Assembly: GCA_039029735.1 (NCBI GenBank)
Contig: JBCCFL010000003.1
Span: forward strand, 62,001 to 126,000
Reading direction: 5' to 3'
Source of the DNA: CADEDH01 sp039029735
GTDB taxonomy: Bacteria; Actinomycetota; Acidimicrobiia; Acidimicrobiales; SZUA-35
Length of the DNA stretch: 64,000 nucleotides
Below, piece after piece: positions 43,268-52,143 of the stretch; within the stretch, counting starts at the first letter, position 1, and every line of letters starts with the position of its first letter. The notes beneath the pieces are model-generated. The model worked only from the letters and a program-made list of their open reading frames with translations, did not search any database and was not told the origin of the DNA. The position numbers and the translations under genes were made by a program.

Positions 43268-43534
43268 CAGGGGGTTGAGACCGTTGACGGCTCGCCTCGC
43301 CTCGAACGGGCGAGATGTCGGTCACCGATCCGTTCTCGTAGGGTGCCAGCAGGCGATCGATGTCGGGAACACGGGTACGGGAGACGTCGACGCCCATGGG
43401 CGCGAACCGTGGTGGCGGCCGGCGTCGTCGGGCACGCGACAATACGATTCACCCGCACGCCGTCGCCTGACCGTCTATCACAACGTGGCACGGCGGCCGG
43501 GTCTTTCCGCCCGTGATCTGAGCCGGAGACGCCC

Positions 43535-44212
43535 GTGACCACCAACACCCTCGACACTGCGCCAGTGCAGCAGACGCTCAACGCTCTCCACGAGGATGCT
43601 CGCAGCGACTGGAAGGCGATGCTGCGCCACACCCCACGGGTGCTCTGGGGCCTGGCCCGGGGCAAGGGTGTCATGCAGGCGTTCACCCCTGAGATGGCGA
43701 GTGGGGCCTACCTCCCCGTGTCTCGGGACGCTGGCCGCCTGCTGAACACGGTGGCCCGCGCCACTGGCGCCACCCACATCGTGGAGTTCGGCACGTCGTT
43801 CGGGTTGGGCACGATCTACCTGGCCGCTGCGGCCAAGGACAACGGCGGCCACGTGATCACCACCGAGATCGAGCCCAACAAGGTTCGAGCGGCCCGGGCG
43901 AACATCGAACGGGCGGCGCTCTCGCCGTATGCCACCGTGCGCGAAGGTGACGCACTCCAGACACTCACCGACGTCGAGGCGGGTATCGATCTGGTGTTCC
44001 TCGACGGGTGGAAGGACCTCTACAACGACGTGCTCGACCTTCTGCTGCCCCGCCTGGCGCCAGGCGCCGTCGTGGTCGGCGACAACATCGAACTTGCCGA
44101 GGCCAAGGACTACTACCGGCGCGTCTCAGCCCCTGATTCCGGGTTCGTGACCGCCCGCATGGGTCGAGAGGCGTGCCTGTCGTGCTACCTCGGCCCGGAC
44201 GCACCGTCTTGA
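43535..44212 (+). CDS. Class I SAM-dependent O-methyltransferase
   Basis: A 225-residue methyltransferase of the catechol/caffeoyl-CoA O-methyltransferase type. HIVEFGTSFGLGTIYLAAA is the SAM-binding motif I (ExGTxxG), VITTEIEPNKVRAARANIE motif II, LVFLDGWKDLYNDVLDLL holds the metal Asp region, and VVVGDNIEL follows. YLPVSRDAGRLLNTVAR is the usual entry helix. It would methylate a small molecule with adjacent hydroxyls or a CoA ester; not further defined. GTG start with a CGGAGA Shine-Dalgarno sequence. It converges on the P450 gene. Confidence 0.88.
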   Translation: MTTNTLDTAPVQQTLNALHEDARSDWKAMLRHTPRVLWGLARGKGVMQAFTPEMASGAYLPVSRDAGRLLNTVARATGATHIVEFGTSFGLGTIYLAAAAKDNGGHVITTEIEPNKVRAARANIERAALSPYATVREGDALQTLTDVEAGIDLVFLDGWKDLYNDVLDLLLPRLAPGAVVVGDNIELAEAKDYYRRVSAPDSGFVTARMGREACLSCYLGPDAPS

Positions 44213-44243
44213 GGCCCATGCGTCGTGCGACGCCCAGCAGCGG

Positions 44244-45467
44244 TCAGCCGACGGGGTCGAAGGCGAGGGGAAGCTGGGCCGGGCCCCAGATGCCAACGCC
44301 GTCGGGCTTCCAGGTGACGTCGCCGTCGAGGCGCAGGTTCGGCATCCGGGCCGACAGCACCATCAGCGCCTCCTGCAGCTCGGCTCGTGCGAGGTTGGCC
44401 CCCAGGCAGTAGTGCAGGCCGAAGCCGAGTGTCAGGTGGCTTGGTCCGCCTCGATCGGCGGTGATGTCGAACGCCATTGGTTCGGTGAACTTGTCGTCAT
44501 CGTGGTTGGCGGCAACGAAGCTCGGGAACACCAGCGTGCCCTTGGGGAAGGTGACGTCGCGATACTCGACGTCTTCGGCGGCGAAACGGCCTGTACCACG
44601 TACGGCGCCGAGGTAGCGGAGGCTCTCCTCGGTGGCCCGGGCGGCGAGGCTGGGATCGTCGGCCAGTGCCTTCCACTGATCGGGGTGATCGCAGAAGGTG
44701 GCGAGGGCGCAGGCGAGCTGATTCCTGGTGGTGTCGGTGCCGGCCAGGATCACGGCTTCGACGAGCATCACGAGTTCGGAGTTCGACAGCCTGTCGCCCT
44801 CCTCCTCAGCGGCGATGAGATCGCTCAGGAGGTCGTCACGAGGATCACCGCGCCGGGTGTCGATGAGGTCGAGCACGTAGGCGTCGATCGCCTCCTGGGC
44901 GTCGACCACCTCCTCGACGTGGTCGGCCAGATCGTCGTTGAAGACCTTGAAGATCGACGTGGCCCACTCACTGAACTGCCTCCAGTCCTCCTTCGGGGCA
45001 CCCAGAAGCTCGCAGATGATCGGGATCGGGTACGGCTCGCACACGGCGCTCACGAACTCGCAACGCCCGTCGGCGGCGAAGGGGTCGACCAGGTCGTTGA
45101 TCACCTGGCGCATGAACGGTCGGAGCCGATCGGCCGCCCTCGGGGTGAACGCACCGCTCACGAGGCGACGGACGCGCTGATGCTCATCACCTTCCATCGA
45201 CAGGATCGACGGCCGCTCGTTCCGCTTCAGGTAGCGCTCGTTGGTCACGCCGTTCATCTCGGCCAGGAGCCGCGAGGCGTTGTGCCACCGCTGGTCCTTC
45301 AAGATGGCGACGCAGTCCTCGTGGCGGGTGAGGAGGTACCCGAACGGGTTCTTGACCAGCCACCCCTTGGACGCGAGGTCCCGGGAGTACTCACGAGCCT
45401 TCGGCCCACCGGCCGCCCGCCGCAGGTCCAGCTCTGGCCACTCCAGTTCGGTCACCACCGTCGCCAT
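44244..45467 (-). CDS. Cytochrome P450
   Basis: A 407-residue soluble bacterial P450. The I-helix oxygen-binding motif is AGTDTTR, the K-helix ExxR is ESLRYL, and the haem loop is LTLGFGLHYCLGANLAR with the proximal Cys. AFTPRAADRLRPFMRQVIND and the ML(N/D)xDPPEHTRLR equivalent, SMEGDEHQRVRRLV, are present; the usual DPPxH is changed to EGDEH. It would hydroxylate a hydrophobic compound with ferredoxin support; no ferredoxin gene is adjacent. The ATG at 45467 is set by AAAGGA upstream; a frame extending to 45827 overlaps the hydratase gene and is rejected. Confidence 0.93.
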   Translation of the reverse strand: MATVVTELEWPELDLRRAAGGPKAREYSRDLASKGWLVKNPFGYLLTRHEDCVAILKDQRWHNASRLLAEMNGVTNERYLKRNERPSILSMEGDEHQRVRRLVSGAFTPRAADRLRPFMRQVINDLVDPFAADGRCEFVSAVCEPYPIPIICELLGAPKEDWRQFSEWATSIFKVFNDDLADHVEEVVDAQEAIDAYVLDLIDTRRGDPRDDLLSDLIAAEEEGDRLSNSELVMLVEAVILAGTDTTRNQLACALATFCDHPDQWKALADDPSLAARATEESLRYLGAVRGTGRFAAEDVEYRDVTFPKGTLVFPSFVAANHDDDKFTEPMAFDITADRGGPSHLTLGFGLHYCLGANLARAELQEALMVLSARMPNLRLDGDVTWKPDGVGIWGPAQLPLAFDPVG

Positions 45468-45570
45468 CGCGGCTGTCCTTTCGATGCGGCGTCGTGATCG
45501 ACACCCGTCTGATCTCGTCAGTCGATGGTAGGGCACGCGCCCGCGCCGCTCCCAGGCGGGCTGTAGGCCG

Positions 45571-46275
45571 TCAACGGCGTGCGAGCGCTGTTGCCAGTCG
45601 TCGCTCCACGGCGAGGCCGGCATCCAGCGGGAGGTCCCCGGCCGCCCGGAGGCATCGGCGGGCGGCACGGACCGTGGCTGGATCGCTCGTTGCCAACGCA
45701 GTGGCCCACCGCCGGGCCTCATCGTCGACGTCGTCGACCACGGCGTGAACGATGCCTCGGGCCAAGGCGTCGGCGGCCGAGATCGGATTCGCATCGAGCA
45801 CCACCGGGAGTGCGCCGTGGGGGCCAACAGCCCGTGTCAGGCTCTGGGTACCACCGGCCGCCGGGAGCATCCCCAGCTTCGTCTCGGGGAGGCCGACCGT
45901 CGTGTTGGTCGCTGCCACCCGGAGGTCGCACAGCATCGACATCTCCAAGCCCGACCCGAGCGCCGTTCCCCGCATGGCGGCGATGGTGGGAACCCGCAGG
46001 TCCCACAGCGGCCCCCAGGGGTCGCGATCCCACCGGATACGTCGAGCCTCGGTGATCGACGACGCTGACCCGAACTCTCGGAGATCGGCGCCGGCTGAGA
46101 AGTGGCGCCCCTCTGAGCGAAGGATCATCACTCGCACGTCGCTCACGTCGTCGACGGCCGAGAACGCCTGGATCAACTCGTCGCGCATCGCCAGGTCGAA
46201 GATGTTCAGCGGCGGGTTGTTGAGGGTGACGATGGCCAGTGGGCCGTCGAAGGCGAGATCAACCGGCTCGTTCAT
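45571..46275 (-). CDS. Enoyl-CoA hydratase family protein
   Basis: A 234-residue crotonase. IVTLNNPPLNIFDLAMRDEL opens the fold; EGRHFSAGADLREF and MRGTALGSGLEMSMLCDLR form the oxyanion hole, and GLPETKLGMLPAAGGTQSL keeps the Glu of the hydratase active site. It is the last gene of a three-gene unit with a short CoA-transferase and another crotonase; its ATG overlaps the upstream stop (TGATG), while a GTG one codon earlier is also possible. Confidence 0.88.
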   Translation of the reverse strand: MNEPVDLAFDGPLAIVTLNNPPLNIFDLAMRDELIQAFSAVDDVSDVRVMILRSEGRHFSAGADLREFGSASSITEARRIRWDRDPWGPLWDLRVPTIAAMRGTALGSGLEMSMLCDLRVAATNTTVGLPETKLGMLPAAGGTQSLTRAVGPHGALPVVLDANPISAADALARGIVHAVVDDVDDEARRWATALATSDPATVRAARRCLRAAGDLPLDAGLAVERRLATALARR

Positions 46276-47336
46276 CACGCCATCCCGTCCTCAGCGCGAG
46301 CGGCGATGCCGCACACGGGAGCGATGGCCCCGTCGAGGCTCACCTCCACATGGCGGGGGCTGGTGGGATCCACTGCGGCCGCGAACGCCGCCATCCCGGC
46401 CAGGGCGTCGGGGTAGGCCACGGGACAGGCTCGGAACCGGGGAGCGCCAGGGTTGCCGTGGTCGGCAAGTCCTGAGGCGGCGTGGACCCCCGGCCCGTAC
46501 GCCACCCAACCGGCTCGGGGCCCGGCGGGATCGAACGCCGAGATCGACAGGGTCCGCAGCCGGGGAGCGAGCCGACCGAGCTGATCCCGGCCGTAGCCGA
46601 GGTTGGGCAGCACCCGGGGGGAGAACGAGCTGACCAGCAGGTCGGCCTCGCCGACCAGACGCTCGAAGGTCAGGCGGTCGTCGGGCAGACGCAGGTCGAG
46701 TTGATGCTGCGTTTTCGCCCCGTTCAAAGCGGCGAACAGCGCGGCCCGAGGCCGAAATCCGTCGGGTCGAGCGATGCTGTCGATCTTGATCACCTCCCAC
46801 CCGGCGTCGGCCAGGAGCGCCGTGGCCAACGGGCCGGCCCAGTGGGTGGACAGGTCCACCACCCGACCCGGCGGTGTCGGTGGCGACCCTGGCGATCGCA
46901 ACTCGGGGCCGGCCGGCGTGGCCGGCGTGTCGTTGCTGCGGCGGCGCAGCGTGGCACGGGAGGCGTAGGGGGTCACCGGCAGGCGGCAGGCCTGGGCGAG
47001 GTCGGCGAGCGCCTCGGGCGACGGGGCTCGCTCGGTGGCAGCTGCGGCGCGCAGCGCGGCGAAGGTGTCGAGATCGTCCTCGATCAGATCGGCGTGCACG
47101 GCGCCTCCCGCAAAGGACAGCGGAGGTGTCGGGTCGGGCCAATCCGGTTCCAGGAGAAGCGGTGCCACGAGCAACTCCTGGGCCTGGCGTCGGTGGGCAT
47201 CGGTGGCTGCACACCCGTAGGCCGACGCGAGGGAGGCCGCCCCGGTCTCGACTGTTCCCGCCGGGAGACGGTCGAGGGCGGCGGCCGCTCGGCTGCTGGT
47301 GGGAATCGTCGACGGTGCCACGGCCACGGGGCCCAT
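46275..47336 (-). CDS. Short, possibly permuted class III CoA-transferase
   Basis: A 353-residue CaiB-related protein with an odd order. The Rossmann half starts only at about residue 155 (RVVDLSTHWAGPLATALLAD, EVIKIDSIARPDG, FAALNGAKTQHQLDL) and runs to the C-terminus, with a plausible catalytic Asp in AYPDALAGM. The first 150 residues have no Rossmann half but contain EALADLAQACRLPVTPY, which resembles the segment found late in normal members. A circular permutation, or a domain loss plus an unrelated N-terminus, would explain it. It overlaps both flanking crotonase genes. Confidence 0.7.
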   Translation of the reverse strand: MGPVAVAPSTIPTSSRAAAALDRLPAGTVETGAASLASAYGCAATDAHRRQAQELLVAPLLLEPDWPDPTPPLSFAGGAVHADLIEDDLDTFAALRAAAATERAPSPEALADLAQACRLPVTPYASRATLRRRSNDTPATPAGPELRSPGSPPTPPGRVVDLSTHWAGPLATALLADAGWEVIKIDSIARPDGFRPRAALFAALNGAKTQHQLDLRLPDDRLTFERLVGEADLLVSSFSPRVLPNLGYGRDQLGRLAPRLRTLSISAFDPAGPRAGWVAYGPGVHAASGLADHGNPGAPRFRACPVAYPDALAGMAAFAAAVDPTSPRHVEVSLDGAIAPVCGIAARAEDGMA

Positions 47337-48073
47337 CAGCGACCGGCGAAGTCCGGTGGTCGTTTGTCGAAGAACGCCTGGAGCCCCTCAGCACGATCGT
47401 CGGTGGCGGCAAGCTGATGATTGAGATCGCCTTCGAGGCGCAGGCCGTCGCGGAGCGGGATCTCGGCCCCACGGTGCACGGCCTCCTTGGCGAATTCGAG
47501 CGCGAGCGGCCCACGGGCGCCGAGGTCATCGGTGATCGCCTCAGTGGCGGCGTGCAGGTTGTCGGCTACCAGATGCACCAATCCCAGGCTGTGGGCCCGT
47601 TCAGCTGACACCTCGGTGCCGAGCAGCAGCATCGCCGTGGCCTCCGATGGGCGCACAGCGCGGGCCAACCGCTGCGTGCCGCCCCAGCACGGCAACCGGT
47701 CGGCGCCGAGATCGGGGAGGGAGAACGTTGCTGACGGTGCGGCGAGGCGGACATCGGCCGCCAGCGCCAGTTCCAGGCCAACCGAGTGGCATGCGCCCCC
47801 GATCGCAACGACCACGGGCACCCGGAGGGCAGCGAGCGCTGCCGCAGGATCCGGATCGACACTGATCGGATCCAGGTCTGGCGCCGCGCCCGAGCAGAAC
47901 GGCGCGGCGGCGGCCCGAACCACCACGACTCGCAGGTCGCGGTCTTCGCGGAGCGCGTCGGCCTCTCGGACCAAGCCTGAGGCAGTTACGGAGCTGAGGA
48001 GGCCGCCGGGGATTGTGAGGGTGCATTGCGCCCCGTCTCGCTGCACGTCCACGGCGGGGGACGATGCTGACAC
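47336..48073 (-). CDS. Enoyl-CoA hydratase family protein, divergent active site
   Basis: A 245-residue crotonase-fold protein. The first oxyanion segment, AAAPFCSGAAPDLD, deviates from the usual F-C/S-A-G-x-D-L, and the second, AIGGACHSVGLELALAADVR, has Cys-His-Ser before the Gly. SLPDLGADRLPCWGGTQRLARAV shows Asp in place of the usual Glu. Catalysis may differ from hydration. It heads the unit with the short CoA-transferase, which it overlaps by one base. C-terminal RAEGLQAFFDKRPPDFAGR is the family's normal end. Confidence 0.82.
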   Translation of the reverse strand: MSASSPAVDVQRDGAQCTLTIPGGLLSSVTASGLVREADALREDRDLRVVVVRAAAAPFCSGAAPDLDPISVDPDPAAALAALRVPVVVAIGGACHSVGLELALAADVRLAAPSATFSLPDLGADRLPCWGGTQRLARAVRPSEATAMLLLGTEVSAERAHSLGLVHLVADNLHAATEAITDDLGARGPLALEFAKEAVHRGAEIPLRDGLRLEGDLNHQLAATDDRAEGLQAFFDKRPPDFAGR

Positions 48074-48104
48074 GGAGCGGCCGTTCTCGTCCGCCGGGGC
48101 CGAG

Positions 48105-48350
48105 TCAGTCAGCGGACTTCGTCTTCTTGGGCTCCTGGAGGGCCATCGGGTTCTCGTTGCACATCAGCGTGGCGGCGCCCGGCTTGGTCACCAGCACCTG
48201 CACCCCGGTGTTCTCGCACTCGTAGCGCTTGCCGACCTTCAGGCCGTCGCCCCCAGCAGCGGCCGAGATCTCACCATCGCCACCCTTGGTGACGATGACC
48301 TCGACGCCGAGATCCTCGAACTTGACCTTCTCGCCTGGCTTGGTTGCCAC
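48105..48350 (-). CDS. Desulforedoxin-like mini-protein with degenerate metal site
   Basis: An 81-residue protein built of two similar halves: EDLGVEVIVTKGGDGEIS (12-29) and ENTGVQVLVTKPGAATLM (46-63). The second half followed by CNENPMAL has the outline of a desulforedoxin/desulfoferrodoxin N-domain (CxxC-G...CC-G-x-x-M), but only Cys45 and Cys64 remain (Thr48 and Asn65 stand for the others), and the first half has no cysteine. A rubredoxin-like FeS4 site is therefore unlikely. The GTG at 48350 follows AAGGAGAGA; an ATG-like GTG at 48368 lies before that site. Function unknown. Confidence 0.65.
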   Translation of the reverse strand: MATKPGEKVKFEDLGVEVIVTKGGDGEISAAAGGDGLKVGKRYECENTGVQVLVTKPGAATLMCNENPMALQEPKKTKSAD

Positions 48351-48447
48351 AACTCTCTCCTTGACCACGGGCAGCGCAGCGTGCGCATCCCAAAGACATT
48401 GGCTAGGCGAACGTTACTCGGACTTCACACCCGAGTTGAAAACGGCT

Positions 48448-50823
48448 CTACCCCGAGATCGCAGCCCAGATCCGATCGGGGGTGCACGGCAGGTCGAGGT
48501 GGCGCACCCCGAAGGGAGCCAGGGCATCGACGATCGCATTGTGGACCGCAGGCGTAGACCCGACCGGGCCGTTCTCGCCGACGCCCTTCACCCCGAGTGG
48601 GTTGAACGAGGTTGGGGTGCCCGATGCGATCAGCTCGATCGGGGGCACCACATCGGTGGTCGGGAGGGCGTAGTCCATGAACGTGGCGGTGAGGGGCGTG
48701 CCGCGGTCGTCGTCGACGATCACCTCACCGAGCGTCTGGCCGAGGCCAGCCGCAATACCTCCGTGGAGCTGGCCCTCCACCACCAACGGGTTGAGGCGAA
48801 CCCCCACGTCGTCCACGGCCACGTAGCGCACCACGCGCACGCCAGCGGTTTCGGTGTCCACCTCGACCACGGCCAGGTGGGCGCCCGACGGATAGCTGTT
48901 GTTCCCCCCGATGTCGAACACGTCGCCGCAGCTCAGCTCTCGTTCCTCACCGGCGACCGCGTCGGCGATGGCGGCCCAACCCACGGTGCGGGCCGGGGTG
49001 CCGATCACGTGGAAGTGGCCGCGGGCGAGGTCGAGCACGATGTCGGCCTCGGCTGCTTCGAGAAGGGCGGCCGCTTCGGCTCGGGCCCGGGCCACCAGTT
49101 CGGTCGACGATCGATGAATCGCCGAGCCGGCGGTCTGGGCCGAACGCGAGCCGACGGCACCGACGCCCGATGCGGTGAGTGCGGTCGACCCTTCGCGCAC
49201 CTCGATGTGGTGAACGGGTACCCCCAGCACGTCGGCGGCCACTTGGGCCCACGTGGTGCGGTGTCCGTGGCCCTGATCGGTGGTGCCGGTCACCACGAGG
49301 AAGCGGCCGTCGGGCAGCAGCGTCACGCCGGCCTCTTCGGCCCCACCACCCACGGTGATCAGGTTGAACGTGGCCAGACCCAGGCCGAGCTGCACCACAG
49401 CGTCGGCCTGGCGGCGGCGCTCCTGCTCTGCTCGGAGGCCGGCATAGTCTGTCGCGGCCAGCAGCAGTTCGAGGTCGCGGGGGTAGTCGGCCTCGTCGTA
49501 CCGGGCCCCCGTGCGGTTGAACCCTGGTAGCGCCTCGGGTGGCAGCAGGTTCTGACGACGAACCTCGGCGGGATCCTTGCCGATGGTGGCGGCGAAGACG
49601 TCGATCAGTCGCTCCAGGCCGGCGACCGTCGGGGCCCGGCCAGCGCCCCGGTAGGCCGACGTCGGCACTCGGTTGGTCGCCACGGAGATCGCCCGGATCT
49701 CCACGTGGGCGATGTCATAGGGGCCGCTCGCATTGGGCACGGCGTAGCCGAGGGGGAGCACGGCGCCCGTCATCGGATAGGCACCCGAGTCCTTCACGAG
49801 TTCGATGCGCAGCGCCTCGATCGTGCCGTCGGCCGAGCCGGCCAGTTCGTAGGTGATCTCCTCGCCTCGGCCCTGGAGGGCGCCGAGCTGATTCTCGGTG
49901 CGGGTCTCGACCCACGAGATGGCCGCTCCCGTGGCTCGGGCCAGGTGGGGGAGCACTCGTTCCTCCGGTGTGCGGCTCGTCTTGCCCCCGAAGCCGCCCC
50001 CTACATTCGGCGCCGCCTCCACGGTGACCGACGCCGGATCGAGCTGGTAGAGCGCAACGAGTTCGTCGCGGAAGCCGTGGGGGCGTTGGGTGGTGGCACA
50101 CACATGGAGGTGGTCGCCTTCCCACCAGCTCACCTGCGCCCGTGGCTCGATCGGCGCCGGTGTCTGTCGCGGGTTCACCACCCGGAGCTGAACGAGGTGG
50201 TCGGCCGCGGCGAAGCGAGCGTCGTCCATGTCGTCACCCCGCCAACCGGTGTCGAGCACCGCCCCACTGTCACGGATGGCCGTCTCGGGCGGATCGGGAT
50301 GCTGAACGCGGGCCCACGTGCCCGGTGGGAAGAGCTGATTGCCGCCGTGGCGGGCCTCGTCGAGATCCAACATGACCGGCAGCGGGTCGGTCTCGACCAC
50401 CACCAACTCGGCGGCATCGGTTGCTTCGGTCACCGACCGCGCAACCACCACGGCTACCGGCTCGCCGACGTAGCGCACCCGGTGTTCGGCGAGGAGGGGC
50501 TGGGCGAAGCAGGCCGGGATCGGTTTGGCGAACCGGCCAGCGGGCACGGTGTCGACGTCGGCTGCGGTGAACACCGCGGCCACGCCGGGCGCATCGGTGG
50601 CCTCGCTGGTGTCGATCGCCACGAGCGTGGCGTGTGCCTCCACCGACCGCACGAACACGGCGTGGAGGTGGCTCATGCCAGCAGGCAGCGGGAGGTCGGC
50701 GAGATACGAGGCTCGACCGCGCACCAGGTCGCGATCCTCGAACCGGAGCAGCGGCTGGCCAATGGTTGCGCCGGAGGCTGAGGTGGGATCGGCGGAGTGG
50801 TCGGAGGTCGCACCGTGGTCCAT
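48448..50823 (-). CDS. Molybdenum hydroxylase large subunit (CoxL/xanthine dehydrogenase family)
   Basis: A 791-residue molybdopterin-cytosine-dinucleotide subunit. LLRFEDRDLVRGRASYLADL opens the a/b hammerhead domain; the molybdenum domain follows with NVGGGFGGKT, SAYRGAGR at about 389-396, and KGVGENGPVGS with the catalytic Glu near the C-terminus. AYRGAGR is the form II active-site loop; the form I CO dehydrogenase loop (AYRCSFR) is absent, so CO oxidation is not supported. The partner FAD (CoxM) and 2Fe-2S (CoxS) subunits are not adjacent. Substrate may be an aldehyde or N-heterocycle. Leaderless promoter at 50831-50836. Confidence 0.9.
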   Translation of the reverse strand: MDHGATSDHSADPTSASGATIGQPLLRFEDRDLVRGRASYLADLPLPAGMSHLHAVFVRSVEAHATLVAIDTSEATDAPGVAAVFTAADVDTVPAGRFAKPIPACFAQPLLAEHRVRYVGEPVAVVVARSVTEATDAAELVVVETDPLPVMLDLDEARHGGNQLFPPGTWARVQHPDPPETAIRDSGAVLDTGWRGDDMDDARFAAADHLVQLRVVNPRQTPAPIEPRAQVSWWEGDHLHVCATTQRPHGFRDELVALYQLDPASVTVEAAPNVGGGFGGKTSRTPEERVLPHLARATGAAISWVETRTENQLGALQGRGEEITYELAGSADGTIEALRIELVKDSGAYPMTGAVLPLGYAVPNASGPYDIAHVEIRAISVATNRVPTSAYRGAGRAPTVAGLERLIDVFAATIGKDPAEVRRQNLLPPEALPGFNRTGARYDEADYPRDLELLLAATDYAGLRAEQERRRQADAVVQLGLGLATFNLITVGGGAEEAGVTLLPDGRFLVVTGTTDQGHGHRTTWAQVAADVLGVPVHHIEVREGSTALTASGVGAVGSRSAQTAGSAIHRSSTELVARARAEAAALLEAAEADIVLDLARGHFHVIGTPARTVGWAAIADAVAGEERELSCGDVFDIGGNNSYPSGAHLAVVEVDTETAGVRVVRYVAVDDVGVRLNPLVVEGQLHGGIAAGLGQTLGEVIVDDDRGTPLTATFMDYALPTTDVVPPIELIASGTPTSFNPLGVKGVGENGPVGSTPAVHNAIVDALAPFGVRHLDLPCTPDRIWAAISG

Positions 50824-50830
50824 TGCGGCG

Positions 50831-50836
50831 ACACTA
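50831..50836 (-). promoter_or_regulatory. -10 hexamer of the CoxL-type gene (leaderless)
   Basis: TAGTGT on the minus strand ends seven bases before the ATG at 50823. The divergent unit at 50952 has its own TAGGGT at 50883-50888 and an AAGGGGGAT ribosome-binding site. Confidence 0.55.
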
Positions 50837-50951
50837 CCGGGTTGGCGCGCGTCGCTCTCTCGCCCCTGCCGGATCCACTGACTAGGGTCACTCGAACCAC
50901 GGGCCGTCGCATCTCGGCGGCCGTGGCGATCATCACAAGGGGGATCTATCC

Positions 50952-52142
50952 ATGCCTGGCGCGCTCGACGGCATCCGCGTACTCGACCTGTCCACCCTGG
51001 TTCAGGGCCCGCAGTGCGGTGAGATGCTCTACAACCTCGGGGCCGATGTCATCAAGGTCGAGCTGCCCGAGATCGGCGACGTCGGCCGCCACGTGGCCGT
51101 GATCCCCGAGGTTGGTCACTCGGCGGTGTTCATCGCCTGCAATCGGGGCAAGCGCAGCATCACGATCGACCTCCGTACCCCCGAGGGCAAGGGCGTGATG
51201 GAGCGTCTCGCGGCTCAGGCCGACGTGGTCGTGTCGAACTTCCAACCGGGAACGCTGGAGGAGTGGGGGCTCGGCTACGACGAGCTGTCGGCCATCAACC
51301 CCGGAATCATCTGGGCGGCCGGATCCTTCGTCGGCCCGCTTGGCCCCGACGCCCAGCGCGAGGGGGCCGACATGGTGGGCCAGGCCTACGGCGGCCTCAT
51401 CGCCACCACGGGCGACGACGATGGGCCCATGACCCCGGTCGGCGCGCTGATCGCCGACCACTGTGGCTCGCTCAACCTGTCGATCGCGATCTGTTCGGCG
51501 CTCTACGCCCGCAGCCACAGCGGGCGAGGCCAGCGGGTCGACGTGTCGCTCGTCGGCGCCCAGATCTGGGCCCAGGCCACGGAGTACACGCACTACCTGA
51601 TGACGGGTGAGATGGCCGGACGCTCGAACGGTGGCCACCCTTTGGTGAACGCCCTCTACGGGATCTTCCCCACCGCTGATGGATACCTCGCCCTGGCCGG
51701 ATGCCCCGAACACCTCTGGCCCGGCATGGTGCGAGCCGTGGAGCACCCCGAGCTGCACGACAACCCCCGCTTCGGCACCTACTTCGCCACCGCAGAGGTG
51801 CGGGCCGAACTGAGGGAGGCGTTCACCCCGATCTTCCAGGAGCGCACCACTGCCGAGTGGACCGAGCGTCTGGCCGCCGAGGAGCAGCGCTTCGCCCCTG
51901 TGCGCACCCACGCCGACGTTGCCGCCGACCCCCAGATGCTGGTCAACAACTATCTCGCCGAGGTCAGCCACGACGACTGGGGCGACGTGACGGTGGTGGG
52001 CTCGCCGATCGCAATGTCGGACACGCCGACCCGCTACGGCATCGAGGTGGCCGAACTCGGCCAGCACACCGAGGAGATCCTGCTCGAACACGGCTTCGAC
52101 TGGGAAGAGATCGCTGCACTGCGCGACGCAGGAGGAATCTGA
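50952..52142 (+). CDS. Class III (CaiB/BaiF) CoA-transferase
   Basis: A 396-residue standard family member. IRVLDLSTLVQGPQCGEMLY, ADVIKVELPEIGDVGRH and IACNRGKRSITIDL mark the N-half; Asp169 in LIADHCGSL aligns with the catalytic Asp; SGRGQRVDVSLVGAQIW and DPQMLVNNYLAEV end the domain as usual. A ribosome-binding site AAGGGGGAT precedes the ATG. It is followed one base later by a thiolase gene, so the pair may activate and then cleave the same acid. Substrate not known. Confidence 0.92.
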   Translation: MPGALDGIRVLDLSTLVQGPQCGEMLYNLGADVIKVELPEIGDVGRHVAVIPEVGHSAVFIACNRGKRSITIDLRTPEGKGVMERLAAQADVVVSNFQPGTLEEWGLGYDELSAINPGIIWAAGSFVGPLGPDAQREGADMVGQAYGGLIATTGDDDGPMTPVGALIADHCGSLNLSIAICSALYARSHSGRGQRVDVSLVGAQIWAQATEYTHYLMTGEMAGRSNGGHPLVNALYGIFPTADGYLALAGCPEHLWPGMVRAVEHPELHDNPRFGTYFATAEVRAELREAFTPIFQERTTAEWTERLAAEEQRFAPVRTHADVAADPQMLVNNYLAEVSHDDWGDVTVVGSPIAMSDTPTRYGIEVAELGQHTEEILLEHGFDWEEIAALRDAGGI

Positions 52143-52143
52143 C

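Noticed and set aside
43128..43442. 105-residue minus-strand ORF
   Set aside because: It starts at a TTG and ends in a low-quality Arg-rich tail; only its first 30 residues look protein-like. It is treated as part of the possible frameshifted gene.
48448..50823. Carbon monoxide dehydrogenase
   Set aside because: The active-site loop is AYRGAGR (form II) and not AYRCSFR, and coxM/coxS are absent, so CO oxidation is not supported.
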